Origin: Pseudomonas cuatrocienegasensis
GTDB taxonomy: Bacteria; Pseudomonadota; Gammaproteobacteria; Pseudomonadales; Pseudomonadaceae
Length of the DNA stretch: 64,000 nt
NCBI RefSeq assembly: GCF_900110925.1
Contig: NZ_FOFP01000002.1
Coordinates: forward strand, 407,989 to 471,988
Direction of reading: 5' to 3'
Under the pieces are notes generated by a model, which had not been told where the DNA came from, made no database searches, and saw only the letters and a program-made list of their open reading frames with translations. Shown in pieces: positions 1 to 8,637 of the stretch (position 1 is its first letter; each line of letters begins with the position of its first letter). A program made the position numbers and the translations under genes.

Positions 1-614
1 GCAGCATGGCTCGCCGCCCGGAGCTGGAGGCCTTCGCCGCGCGCCACGGGATCAAGATCGGCACCATCGCCGACCTCATCCATTACCGCCTCAGTACGGA
101 ACACACGGTCCGCCGTATTGGTGAGCGGGAACTGCCCACCGTGCACGGCACTTTCCGCCTGGTGACCTATGAAGACTGCCTCGACGGAGGCGTCCACCTG
201 GCCATGGTGATGGGCGATATACAGCGCGATCACGCCTGCCTGGTGCGCGTGCATGCCCTGGATCCGCTGCGCGACCTGGTGGGCGCGGAATACAGCGGCC
301 CGCCAGCGTGGACGCTTTGGGCCGCTCTGCAAAAGGTCGCAGCCGCAGGCAACGGCGTGGTGGTCGTGTTGGCCAACCACGAGTCTTCCCAGGCGCTGCT
401 GGAACGGGTACCGCAGCTGACGCAAGCCAAGCGCCCATTCAATCAGGTCGCGTCGCGCAGTTACTCGGAGGTGGGGACAGGTGCACAGATATTGCAGGAC
501 CTGGGCGTGGGCGTCTTTCACCACCTGGGGCCGCCGCTGAAATATGTCGGCCTGGCGGGCTATAACCTGGAGGTGCTGAGCAGCATTCCATATGAGCCGG
601 CACCTGCCAGCTGA
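1..614 (+). CDS. RibBX-like protein, C-terminal part (5' end outside window)
   Basis: The reading frame is open from the window edge, so only the last ~203 residues are present. The sequence resembles the end of bifunctional 3,4-dihydroxy-2-butanone-4-phosphate synthase/GTP cyclohydrolase II proteins: the linker 'HGIKIGTIADLIHYR' is typical. The cyclohydrolase-like half lacks the Cys-x2-Gly...Cys-x-Cys zinc-binding cluster of active GTP cyclohydrolase II, which fits the 'RibBX' type, where only the butanone-phosphate synthase half works in riboflavin synthesis. It lies just upstream of an importer and a flavin monooxygenase, so extra flavin supply for that pathway is a plausible inference. 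The family call is firm; the linkage to the pathway is not. Confidence 0.8.
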   Translation, partial: SMARRPELEAFAARHGIKIGTIADLIHYRLSTEHTVRRIGERELPTVHGTFRLVTYEDCLDGGVHLAMVMGDIQRDHACLVRVHALDPLRDLVGAEYSGPPAWTLWAALQKVAAAGNGVVVVLANHESSQALLERVPQLTQAKRPFNQVASRSYSEVGTGAQILQDLGVGVFHHLGPPLKYVGLAGYNLEVLSSIPYEPAPAS

Positions 615-913
615 GCATCAGCGGCCCTGGCTGCAGATTAATACCTTACAAATCAAAAGCTCCTGTGTACGACCTGGAAAAAGACAAAGAGATCGCGGTA
701 ATCGACCCTGGCAAAGGCTTGCAGAAAGTTTGGAATACCATAATATGACATTCCGTAGGCCGAGCTAATTGATGAAGCGCCCGCAAGGGAAAGTCCTAAT
801 AACAGCTTCCGATCTGGCCACCTTTTTAAGGCCCCCATGGACCTACTGCTCCTTAAAGCGTGTGTGGGCATACGTGATGCTCATGTGCGTAAACCACAAG
901 AAAGAGGGCATTC
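615..913. promoter_or_regulatory. Intergenic region with promoter and operator-like site of the importer operon
   Basis: About 300 bases with no convincing gene, visibly more AT-rich around 640-760 than the flanking genes. It contains the palindrome-like site at 731-746 described separately and ends with a GAGGG ribosome-binding site directly before the first binding-protein gene. No terminator for the upstream gene stands out. Confidence 0.5.
731..746 (-). promoter_or_regulatory. Operator-like site 1 (ATATTATGGTATTCCA on minus strand)
   Basis: Read on the minus strand this 16-mer differs at one position from the site at 6077-6092, and it resembles the site at 4923-4935. All three lie upstream of genes of the same importer/monooxygenase cluster. 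The core TGGTATACCA of site 3 is a perfect palindrome of the kind bound by GntR-family dimers. The regulator itself is not in the window. Confidence 0.5.
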
Positions 914-1939
914 ATGATGGTGTTGAAAAAATCTGCATTAACGCTGATCGCAGCAGGGCTTCTGGGCATGGGCGTGGCCAACGCCGCTGAGCAGAGCATG
1001 AGTTTCGTCAGCTGGGGCGGTACCACTCAAGACGCCCAGAAAGAGGCCTGGGCTGACCCATTCACCGACGCCACCGGCATCAAGGTGCTGCAGGACGGCC
1101 CCACCGACTACGGCAAGCTCAAGGCCATGGTCGAAAGCGGCAACGTGCAATGGGATGTGGTCGATGTTGAGGCCGACTTCGCCCTGCGGGCCGCCAGCGA
1201 AGGCTTGCTGGAACCCCTGGACTTCAACGTCATCGCACGCGATAAAATCGACCCGCGCTTCGTCTCCGATCACGGTGTCGGCTCCTTCTACTTTTCCTTC
1301 GTGCTCGGTTACAATCAGAAACGCAGTGGCGATAAAGCCCCGCAAGACTGGAGTGCCCTGTTCGACACCACGACCTTCCCCGGCAAACGTGCACTCTACA
1401 AATGGCCAAGCCCTGGGGTGATCGAGCTGGCGCTGCTGGCCGACGGCGTAACGCCGGACAAGCTCTACCCGCTGGACCTGGACCGCGCCTTCACGAAACT
1501 CGACACCATCAAGAAAGACATCATCTGGTGGGGCAGCGGCGCACAATCCCAGCAGTTTCTGGCCTCAGGAGAAGCCGCTATCGGCCAGTTCTGGAACGGG
1601 CGGGTGCATGCCCTGATGCAAGAAGGTGCATCGGTTGGCGTGAGCTGGAAACAGAACCTGGTCATGGCTGACTTCCTGGTCATTCCCAAAGGTGCCAAGA
1701 ACAAAGAGGCCGCCATGAAGTTTCTGGCCCAGGCCAGCAGTGCCGCCGGCCAGGCCGAGTTTGCCAACCTGACAGCCTACGCACCGGTCAACGTCGACAG
1801 CGTCAGCTTGCTGGAGCCTGACCTGGCCAGCAGCCTGCCCACCGCCCACGCCGCCGATCAGATCACGCTCGACTACGCCTACTGGGCCAAGAACGGCGCC
1901 GAAATCGCGACACGCTGGAATGAGTGGCTGGTGAAATGA
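914..1939 (+). CDS. ABC importer periplasmic binding protein (PotD/PotF-like), first copy
   Basis: A 341-residue extracellular solute-binding protein with an N-terminal signal peptide ending near 'GVANAAEQ'. The mature part opens with the 'SFVSWGGTT' strand typical of polyamine-type (family 1) binding proteins. It should capture a small substrate in the periplasm for the permeases that follow. A GAGGG Shine-Dalgarno sequence 6 nt upstream supports this start. Its stop overlaps the next start as ATGA, so translation is probably coupled. A close paralogue lies at 5003-6025. Substrate specificity cannot be read from the sequence; polyamine-like amines are only one possibility. Confidence 0.85.
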   Translation: MMVLKKSALTLIAAGLLGMGVANAAEQSMSFVSWGGTTQDAQKEAWADPFTDATGIKVLQDGPTDYGKLKAMVESGNVQWDVVDVEADFALRAASEGLLEPLDFNVIARDKIDPRFVSDHGVGSFYFSFVLGYNQKRSGDKAPQDWSALFDTTTFPGKRALYKWPSPGVIELALLADGVTPDKLYPLDLDRAFTKLDTIKKDIIWWGSGAQSQQFLASGEAAIGQFWNGRVHALMQEGASVGVSWKQNLVMADFLVIPKGAKNKEAAMKFLAQASSAAGQAEFANLTAYAPVNVDSVSLLEPDLASSLPTAHAADQITLDYAYWAKNGAEIATRWNEWLVK

Positions 1940-2859
1940 AGATGGCCGCGCGCCCAACTCCGGCGGCGAACCTGGCAGCGCGCGCAAGTCGCGCGCCCAC
2001 GGCCCAATCGCACAGTGGCGAGCAGGCGGTGCGCTGGCGCGGTGCAACGTACCTGCTACCCGCGCTGCTGTTCCTGGGTTTGTTCTTCCTCGTACCGCTA
2101 CTGGGGTTGCTGCTGCGCGGTGTGCTGGAGCCAACGCCTGGCCTGGGCAATTACGAACAACTTTTTGCCAGCTCGGCCTACTCGAAGGTGCTGTTCAACA
2201 CTTTCGCAGTGGCCAGTCTGGTGACTCTGTTCAGTCTGCTGCTGGGTTTCCCCCTGGCCTGGGCGATTACTCTGACACCCAATGGCTGGGGCCGCTGGTT
2301 GCTGAACATCGTACTGCTGTCGATGTGGACCAGCCTGCTGGCACGTACCTATTCATGGCTGGTGTTGCTGCAATCATCAGGGGTGATCAATAGCACCTTG
2401 CAAAGCCTGGGGCTGATCAATGAACCGCTGGCGATGGTGCATAACCTCACCGGCGTGGTGATCGGCATGAGCTACATCATGATCCCGTTCATTGTGCTGC
2501 CGTTGCAGGCCACCATGAGCGCCATCGACCCCATGGTGCTGCAGGCCGGCTCGATATGCGGCGCGAGCCCACTGCGCAGCTTCTTCAAGGTCTTTCTGCC
2601 GCTGTGCCGACCGGGCATTTTTTCCGGCGGTCTGATGGTCTTCGTCATGTCCCTCGGCTACTACGTCACTCCGGCGCTGCTCGGCGGGGCGCAGAACATG
2701 ATGCTGCCGGAGTTCATCATCCAACAGGTGCAATCGTTCCTCAATTGGGGGCTGGCCAGTGCGGCAGCGGCCTTGTTGATCCTGATTACCCTGGTGCTGT
2801 TCTATGTCTACTTGAAGCTGCAAGCGGAATCGCCTGTGGCTTCCAGCACAGCGAGGTAA
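1936..2859 (+). CDS. ABC importer permease (PotB-like)
   Basis: A 307-residue inner-membrane permease of the spermidine/putrescine type. It has an unusually long, Ala/Arg-rich cytoplasmic N-terminus (about 35 residues) before the first membrane segment, about six hydrophobic segments, and a 'GASPLRSFFKVFLPL' EAA-type loop that contacts the ATPase. I chose the start at 1936 because it gives an ATGA overlap with the binding-protein stop; an in-frame ATG at 1924 inside that gene is less likely. It pairs with the permease immediately downstream. Confidence 0.85.
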   Translation: MKMAARPTPAANLAARASRAPTAQSHSGEQAVRWRGATYLLPALLFLGLFFLVPLLGLLLRGVLEPTPGLGNYEQLFASSAYSKVLFNTFAVASLVTLFSLLLGFPLAWAITLTPNGWGRWLLNIVLLSMWTSLLARTYSWLVLLQSSGVINSTLQSLGLINEPLAMVHNLTGVVIGMSYIMIPFIVLPLQATMSAIDPMVLQAGSICGASPLRSFFKVFLPLCRPGIFSGGLMVFVMSLGYYVTPALLGGAQNMMLPEFIIQQVQSFLNWGLASAAAALLILITLVLFYVYLKLQAESPVASSTAR

Positions 2860-2865
2860 GTTGTC

Positions 2866-3675
2866 ATGCTGCTATCGCCCAATGCCATGGGACGGCGCCT
2901 GCGCTATGGCCTGTTCTGCACCACGGCAATTATCGCGCTGTTTTTACTGCTGCCGATCGTCTTCATTGTGCTGCTGTCCTTCGGCTCGTCGCAGTGGCTG
3001 ATTTTCCCACCGCCGGGCTGGACCCTGAAATGGTACGGCCAGTTCTTCGCCAATGAACAATGGATGACCTCCGCCCTGGTCAGCCTCAAGGTGGCCGTGC
3101 TGACTACGATCTGCGCACTCGCGCTGGGCCTGCCAGCTGCCTTTGCCTTGGTGCGCGGGCGCTTCCCTGGGCGCGAGCTGCTCTATGCACTGTTCACCCT
3201 GCCCATGATTGTGCCGCTGGTGATTATCGCGGTGGCGGTCTACGCGCTGTTTCTCAAGCTTGGCTACACCGGCACGCTGTTCGCCTTCGTGGTCAGCCAT
3301 GTGATCGTCGCCTTGCCGTTCACCGTCATCTCGCTGATCAACTCGCTCAAGCTCTTCGATCAAGCCATCGAAGATGCGGCGGTGATTTGTGGTGCCTCGC
3401 GCCTGCAAGCCATCCTCAAGGTGACCTTCCCGGCGATTCGTCCAGGCATCGTGGCCGGCGCGCTGTTTGCGTTTCTGGTGTCATGGGATGAAGTGGTACT
3501 CAGCGTGATGATGGCCAGCCCGAGCCTGCAGACCTTGCCAGTGAAAATGTGGACCACCCTGCGCCAGGACCTGACCCCTGTGATTGCCGTCGCCTCGACA
3601 CTGCTGATCGGCCTGTCTTTTCTGGTGATGCTGATCGCCGCCCTGCTGCGCCGACGCACGTCACCCACCCGTTGA
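2866..3675 (+). CDS. ABC importer permease (PotC-like)
   Basis: A 269-residue second permease subunit with about six membrane segments and the EAA loop 'GASRLQAILKVTFPAI'. It starts six bases after the preceding permease and is 17 bases from the ATPase gene, so all are one operon. It forms the other half of the membrane channel. The PotC-type family call is clear; the substrate is unknown. Confidence 0.85.
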   Translation: MLLSPNAMGRRLRYGLFCTTAIIALFLLLPIVFIVLLSFGSSQWLIFPPPGWTLKWYGQFFANEQWMTSALVSLKVAVLTTICALALGLPAAFALVRGRFPGRELLYALFTLPMIVPLVIIAVAVYALFLKLGYTGTLFAFVVSHVIVALPFTVISLINSLKLFDQAIEDAAVICGASRLQAILKVTFPAIRPGIVAGALFAFLVSWDEVVLSVMMASPSLQTLPVKMWTTLRQDLTPVIAVASTLLIGLSFLVMLIAALLRRRTSPTR

Positions 3676-3691
3676 TCCCGAGGAGAACTGC

Positions 3692-4834
3692 ATGAGTGCC
3701 GTGATCACCGATACCTCCCAGGCCGCCGCGACACCCTTGGTACGCCTGAGCAAATTGAATAAGCACTACGGCGACTTCGTCGCGGTGGACAACCTCTCGC
3801 TGGATATCCATGAAGGCGAGTTTCTAACCTTCCTCGGCTCCAGCGGCTCCGGCAAAAGCACCACCCTGTCGATGCTCGCGGGCTTCGAGACGCCCAGCTC
3901 CGGGGAGATCCTGGTGCAAGGCAAATCACTGATCAATGTGCCGCCGCACAAACGCGATATCGGTATGGTGTTCCAGCGTTACTCGCTGTTCCCGCACCTC
4001 TCCGTACGCGGCAATATCAGCTTCCCCCTGGATATCCGCAAACTCGCCGCCGATGAATGCGAGCGCCGGGTCGAGGCTATGCTCAAGCTGGTACAACTGG
4101 AGAGCTTCGCCCACCGCCGCCCTTCTCAACTCTCGGGTGGCCAGCAGCAACGGGTGGCGATTGCTCGGGCGCTGGTCTACGAGCCGCGCATTCTGCTGAT
4201 GGACGAACCCCTCGGTGCGCTGGATAAAAAACTCCGCGAGGATTTGCAAGACGAACTGCGCCACCTGCATCGCCGCCTGGGCATCACCATTGTCTACGTG
4301 ACCCATGACCAAGAGGAAGCCATGCGTCTATCCCAGCGCATTGCCATCTTCAGCCACGGCCGCATCGTCGGCCTCGGCACCGGGCAGACGCTGTACCAGA
4401 ACCCGCCCAACGCCTTCGTTGCCTCCTTTCTCGGTAACTCCAACTTCCTCCAGGGCACCCTCACGGGCAATGCCTCGGTGCAGTTCGAGCAGCAAGCGTT
4501 AGCCATAAAACCGCAAAACCTGCCCCTCAACAGCGACGTGCTGCTTATGGTGCGCCCGGAAAAAGCCCAGGTGCTGCCACTGGACGCGCCAACGCCGCTG
4601 CTGACCGGCTGGAACGAAATAACCGCCCAGGTCAGCGAAGTGGTGTTCCTCGGTGACAGCCTGACCTGCAGCGTCGTGACCCCAGGGGGCAGTCGTCTGA
4701 CCGTAAAAGCCCTGCCCCATGGTCAGGCACCGTTGCACAGTGGTGCTCAGGTGCGGGTGCGCTGGGCCGCGGCGGATGCCTGCGTGTACAGCGAATGGAA
4801 TGCCGCCGACCTGAGCAAAAGCGCCGCACACTAA
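3692..4834 (+). CDS. ABC importer ATPase (PotA-like)
   Basis: A 380-residue ATPase driving the importer. It carries Walker A 'GSSGSGKST', signature 'LSGGQQQRVAIARAL', Walker B 'ILLMDEPLGALD' and the switch histidine in 'VTHDQEEA'. After about residue 240 it has the TOBE-like C-terminal region ('LMVRPEK...') of the polyamine/iron/maltose ATPase group. An AGGAG ribosome-binding site precedes the start. It acts on the cytoplasmic face of the two permeases just upstream. Confidence 0.88.
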   Translation: MSAVITDTSQAAATPLVRLSKLNKHYGDFVAVDNLSLDIHEGEFLTFLGSSGSGKSTTLSMLAGFETPSSGEILVQGKSLINVPPHKRDIGMVFQRYSLFPHLSVRGNISFPLDIRKLAADECERRVEAMLKLVQLESFAHRRPSQLSGGQQQRVAIARALVYEPRILLMDEPLGALDKKLREDLQDELRHLHRRLGITIVYVTHDQEEAMRLSQRIAIFSHGRIVGLGTGQTLYQNPPNAFVASFLGNSNFLQGTLTGNASVQFEQQALAIKPQNLPLNSDVLLMVRPEKAQVLPLDAPTPLLTGWNEITAQVSEVVFLGDSLTCSVVTPGGSRLTVKALPHGQAPLHSGAQVRVRWAAADACVYSEWNAADLSKSAAH

Positions 4835-4922
4835 CTCAAGCGGCGTCCTGCACAGTCATCCGCCAGGCAAACGTGGCCTGAGTCACACCCCCTCACGCCT
4901 TCAGGCCCATCGACCTACAGAA

Positions 4923-4935
4923 ATATGGCATACCG
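4923..4935 (+). promoter_or_regulatory. Operator-like site 2 (ATATGGCATACCG)
   Basis: This is a variant of the site at 6077-6092, with TATGG-C-ATACC in place of TATGG-T-ATACC. It lies about 70 bases upstream of the second binding-protein gene in an otherwise featureless 168-base gap. A second partial copy of the half-site, GGCATAC, follows at once. It is weaker than the other two sites. Confidence 0.4.
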
Positions 4936-5002
4936 GCATACAACTTGCGTCTTTCATTCGTTCAATCACAGAGCAGCCTCCCATGCACTGAATAGAGGAT
5001 GA

Positions 5003-6025
5003 ATGCGTATGAGTATGTCGTTGAAGGTTCGTCGGCTCGCCATCTGCTTGGCGTTTGTCTGCCTGCCCACCTACGCACAGGACCCTCTGACATTGGTCAG
5101 TTGGGGCGGCACCACCCAGGCAGCCCAGCAAAGCACCTGGGCCGACGGGTTCACCCAGGAAACCGGTATCCCGGTGCGCCAGGCGGGGCCCACCGACTAC
5201 GAAGCGTTCCGCGCCATGGTGCAGAGCGGCGACGTGCAATGGGATGTGGTGGATGTCGAGGCCGATTTCGCCCTCAAGGCCGGCCGTGAAGGCTTGCTCG
5301 AACCCCTGGACTTGAAACAGGTCGGTCAGCGCAACATCGACCCGCGTTTCGTCACCATCTATGGGGTGGGTTCGTTCTATTTTTCATTTGTGCTGGGCTA
5401 CAACAGTTCGCAACTGACCAGCGCCCCCGAGGGCTGGACTGCCCTCTTCGACACCCAGAAATACCCCGGCAAACGTGCCCTCTACAAATGGCCAAGCCCC
5501 GGCGTGCTGGAAATGGCCCTGCTCGCCGATGGTGTTGCGCCAGAGCGCCTCTACCCGTTGGATGTGGACAGAGCATTTCGCAAACTCGACACCCTGAAAC
5601 CGCACATTCTCTGGTGGGGCAGCGGCGACGAGTCACAACAGTTACTGTCGAGCGGGCAAGCCAGTCTGGGGATGTTCTGGAATGGCCGCGTCCATGCGCT
5701 CCAGCAAAGCGGCTCGCCGGTGGCAATCAACTGGCAGCAGAACCTCGTCTCCGGCGATTTCCTGGTGATCCCGCGGGGCTCGAAAAATGCCGCGGCGGCC
5801 AAACAATTTCTCGGCTATGTCACCGCACCGCAACCTCAGGCCGACTTCGCCATCCAGACCGGTTATGCCCCGGTCAACCTGAAAAGCGCCGCGCTTATCC
5901 CCGCCAACCTGGCCAGCAACTTACCCAGCGCCAATACCGACAGCCAGATCACCCTGAACTTCAAGTTCTGGAGCAAGCAGGGCGATGCCATTGCCAAGCG
6001 CTGGTACGCCTGGCAAGCCGAATAA
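5003..6025 (+). CDS. ABC importer periplasmic binding protein, second copy
   Basis: A 340-residue exported protein with a signal peptide ending near 'LPTYAQ'. It is a clear paralogue of the 914-1939 product: long blocks such as 'QWDVVDVEADFAL' and 'PGKRALYKWPSPGV' are identical. It probably feeds the same permeases with a related ligand or a different affinity. The start at 5003 follows GAGG; an ATG two codons later is also possible. It has its own upstream region with operator-like site 2, so it can be expressed separately from the first operon. Confidence 0.85.
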   Translation: MRMSMSLKVRRLAICLAFVCLPTYAQDPLTLVSWGGTTQAAQQSTWADGFTQETGIPVRQAGPTDYEAFRAMVQSGDVQWDVVDVEADFALKAGREGLLEPLDLKQVGQRNIDPRFVTIYGVGSFYFSFVLGYNSSQLTSAPEGWTALFDTQKYPGKRALYKWPSPGVLEMALLADGVAPERLYPLDVDRAFRKLDTLKPHILWWGSGDESQQLLSSGQASLGMFWNGRVHALQQSGSPVAINWQQNLVSGDFLVIPRGSKNAAAAKQFLGYVTAPQPQADFAIQTGYAPVNLKSAALIPANLASNLPSANTDSQITLNFKFWSKQGDAIAKRWYAWQAE

Positions 6026-6076
6026 GCCCAACCGTTGTGCGGTCGCGCAGCATGCACAAGGAGTTGCAAGAATACA

Positions 6077-6092
6077 ATATTATGGTATACCA
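6077..6092 (+). promoter_or_regulatory. Operator-like site 3 (ATATTATGGTATACCA)
   Basis: This contains the perfect 10-base palindrome TGGTATACCA. It lies between the second binding protein and the monooxygenase, about 140 bases upstream of the latter's start. It matches site 1 (731-746, other strand) at 15 of 16 positions. The repeated placement suggests one dimeric regulator controls all three transcripts. Confidence 0.5.
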
Positions 6093-6232
6093 GATAACAA
6101 CATAAGCAGTGAGTGGCTACGTCCAGCGCGGGGCATTGCTGCCCAGGCAATGGGTAAATGCCGCCAGGATCACTCAGATCACGCCCCACCCGGCCACCCA
6201 GGCCGATGATTAATACTGCCGAGGTAAGCGTC

Positions 6233-7276
6233 ATGAAGTTTTCGTTGTTCGTACACATGGAGCGCTACGATGAGCACAGCAGCCATCGCCAGTTGTTTGA
6301 AGACCTCTGCGAGCTGACCTTGCTCGCCGAAGCCGGTGGTTTCAGTACGGTGTGGATCGGCGAACACCATGCGATGGACTACACCATCTCGCCAAGTCCC
6401 ATGCCGCTGCTGGCTTACCTGGCTGCGCGCACCCAGACTATCCGCCTAGGTGCTGGCACCATCATTGCGCCGTTCTGGCACCCCATCCGCGTCGCGGGCG
6501 AGTGCGCTCTGCTCGATGTCATCAGCAATGGCCGTATGGAAGTGGGGCTGGCCCGAGGTGCCTACCAGTATGAGTTCGACCGCATGGCGGGCGGCATTCC
6601 AGCATCATCCGGCGGCCAGCACCTGCGGGAAATGGTGCCGGTGGTCAAAGCCTTGTGGCAGGGCGACTGTGCCCATGACGGCGACATCTGGAAATTCCCC
6701 ACCGCCACCTCCTCCCCCCGGCCCATACAGCACCCTCACCCGCCGATGTGGATCGCCGCCCGCGACCCTGACTCCCACGACTTCGCCGTCAAGCATGGCT
6801 GCAACGTCATGGTCACACCGCTGATGAAAGGCGATGAAGAAGTCCTCGATCTGAAGAACAAATTCGATACCGCCCTGGCCAACCACCCCGAAGTGCCTCG
6901 CCCACAACTGATGGTGCTGCGCCATACCCATGTACACAGCCCGCAGGAGCCGGACGGCTGGAAAGTCGGCGCCGAGGCCATCTCGCATTTTTACCGCACC
7001 TTCGATGCCTGGTTCGGCAATAAACAGACCCCAGTCAACGGCCTGCTACCGGCCAGCCCGCTGGAGAAGTTCAAGGACCGTCCCGAGTTCGAACTGCAGA
7101 ACATCCGCAAGAACACCATGATCGGTACCCCCGCCGAAGTCATCGCACGGATCCGCCATTACCAGGAGCTGGGGGTCGACGAGTTCAGCTTCTGGGCCGA
7201 CAACAGCCTGCCCCATGCCGAGAAGAAAAAGTCCCTGCAACTGTTTATCGAGCAGGTCATGCCGGCGTTTAACTAG
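6233..7276 (+). CDS. LLM-class (luciferase-like) flavin-dependent monooxygenase
   Basis: A 347-residue protein of the bacterial luciferase TIM-barrel fold: the N-terminal strand 'MKFSLFVHMERYDE', then 'GFSTVWIGEHH' and the 'VGLARGAYQYEF' flavin/substrate region. Such enzymes use reduced FMN and oxygen to oxidise a small organic substrate, with reductant from a separate flavin reductase not seen here. I chose ATG 6233, with GAGG upstream, over an in-frame start at 6158. Together with the importer and the RibBX-like gene it suggests uptake followed by oxygenative catabolism. The substrate is unknown. Confidence 0.82.
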   Translation: MKFSLFVHMERYDEHSSHRQLFEDLCELTLLAEAGGFSTVWIGEHHAMDYTISPSPMPLLAYLAARTQTIRLGAGTIIAPFWHPIRVAGECALLDVISNGRMEVGLARGAYQYEFDRMAGGIPASSGGQHLREMVPVVKALWQGDCAHDGDIWKFPTATSSPRPIQHPHPPMWIAARDPDSHDFAVKHGCNVMVTPLMKGDEEVLDLKNKFDTALANHPEVPRPQLMVLRHTHVHSPQEPDGWKVGAEAISHFYRTFDAWFGNKQTPVNGLLPASPLEKFKDRPEFELQNIRKNTMIGTPAEVIARIRHYQELGVDEFSFWADNSLPHAEKKKSLQLFIEQVMPAFN

Positions 7277-7376
7277 TGTCGCGTCACCCATCAAATGTCG
7301 GTCAATGTCAGGAGCGCGGGAGGGACCGGGCGGCGCTCCGCTTTAGCCGCGATGCTTTCGGCGATTTCAAGGTCTA

Positions 7377-7401
7377 TCGCGAATAAATTCGCTCCTACAG
7401 A
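7377..7401 (-). repeat. REP-like palindromic element
   Basis: The sequence ATCGCGAATAAATTCGCTCC followed by TACAG is the reverse complement of the element at 22091-22131. This extragenic palindrome is common in Pseudomonas genomes. It lies in the 183-base gap after the monooxygenase gene, which otherwise shows only degenerate GC-rich inverted repeats. Confidence 0.7.
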
Positions 7402-7459
7402 TAGCGACCTATCATTTTTGTCGCGACACGAGGCGCGCCCTCCGCGCCTACAGGCCGGA

Positions 7460-7762
7460 TCACTCCTGATTGCAGCGCACCGCTTGCTTGCGCGCATCGA
7501 CCAGCACACCGCTCAGCCCTTTCTGCTCCATGTCGAACAGCACCAGCACGCCATCGATACACTGCGCCACCTGGCTGGCGGGCTTGAGTGAGACTTTGTA
7601 GTCCTCACCGGGAATGGTCTTGAGCATGGTGAATTCGGACAGCAGCAAAGCATCCTCAGGCTTGGCGACATGCAGGTAGCCGTAGTAACCGAGCACCGCC
7701 ACGGTGGCGCAGACACTGCCAATACCGGTGAGGATGAAGGGAATCAGGTTGCGTTCACTCAT
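7460..7762 (-). CDS. Hypothetical single-span membrane protein
   Basis: A 100-residue protein with one N-terminal hydrophobic segment (about residues 8-30, 'LIPFILTGIGSVCATVAVLGYYGYL' region) and a C-terminal soluble domain holding two cysteines ('VAQCIDG' and 'AVRCNQE') that could form a disulphide in the periplasm. I recognise no family. Its start overlaps the stop of the hydrolase gene by 4 bases (ATGA), so the two are probably co-expressed. Confidence 0.6.
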   Translation of the reverse strand: MSERNLIPFILTGIGSVCATVAVLGYYGYLHVAKPEDALLLSEFTMLKTIPGEDYKVSLKPASQVAQCIDGVLVLFDMEQKGLSGVLVDARKQAVRCNQE

Positions 7763-8637
7763 TGTGCACTCTCTACAGAAGGAACTTCAGCCAGACGCCG
7801 CAAGCCGGTAAAACCGTGCGGATCGCCCATAAACAGCAGCATCACCTGGCGCCAGGTCGGGTCGGCGAAGGTCTGCACGTGGCCACCGCGAGTCGGCTGG
7901 AACACCCGCGGCGGGGGCGCAGCTTGATACAAGCGCACGCCGTTGGAAAGAGGCACCACGGCATCGTCGATGCTGTGGTAGATCAGCAGTGGCAAGCCCT
8001 GCAAGCCGCCAATGGCCTGGATGGCGCTGTCGCCGTCGGGCACAAACCAGGACAGCGGCACCTGCAGCGGCCAGGTCAGCCAGGCGTTGCCGAGAGTGAA
8101 GCGCGCCACCTCGCGGTAACTGGCCGGCACACCGTCGAGCACCAGAGCACTCAGGCGTTCACGCTGCAGCCCGTGCTCAGCCAGGTAATGCACGGCAATC
8201 GCACCGCCCAGGCTCTGGCCGAGCAGCACCAGGGGCGTGCCTTGCACCTCGGGAGCAGTGGCCAGCCAGGCAAAGGCGGCGTCGACATCCTGGTAGACAT
8301 CGGGCAGCTTCGGTGCCCCTTCGGACAGACCGTAGCCGCGATAATCCAGCATCAACACCTGATAACCCTGCTCAGGCAGCCAGTAACTGCCGCCCAGGTG
8401 GGTGGCCAGGTTGCCGCCATTGCCATGCAGGTGCAGCACCGTGCCTTTGACCGCCACCCCTGGTTTGGCCGGCAGCCACCAGGCATGCAAGCGTGTGCCA
8501 TCGGCGGCCGTCAGTTGCACATCACGGTAAGCCAGGCCAGCGCGCTCGGGAGTGAACGGCAATTGCCGCTGCGGGTAAAACAGCAGGCTGCTGCAGCCCT
8601 GCAGCAACAGCAGAGCCAGGACCAGCAGCGCCCTCAT
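7759..8637 (-). CDS. Alpha/beta-hydrolase lipoprotein
   Basis: A 292-residue predicted lipoprotein with lipobox 'LLLQGCSS'. An alpha/beta-hydrolase fold follows: oxyanion strand '[10 protein letters not shown]', nucleophile elbow 'LLGQSLGGA' (G-x-S-x-G), an acid in '[10 protein letters not shown]' and a late histidine in 'TRGGHVQTF'. It resembles the BEM46/YfhR-type serine hydrolases of unknown substrate. Anchoring in the envelope is inferred from the lipobox. It sits between the AIM24-family gene and the small membrane protein, with 4-base overlaps on both sides. Confidence 0.78.
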   Translation of the reverse strand: MRALLVLALLLLQGCSSLLFYPQRQLPFTPERAGLAYRDVQLTAADGTRLHAWWLPAKPGVAVKGTVLHLHGNGGNLATHLGGSYWLPEQGYQVLMLDYRGYGLSEGAPKLPDVYQDVDAAFAWLATAPEVQGTPLVLLGQSLGGAIAVHYLAEHGLQRERLSALVLDGVPASYREVARFTLGNAWLTWPLQVPLSWFVPDGDSAIQAIGGLQGLPLLIYHSIDDAVVPLSNGVRLYQAAPPPRVFQPTRGGHVQTFADPTWRQVMLLFMGDPHGFTGLRRLAEVPSVESAQ

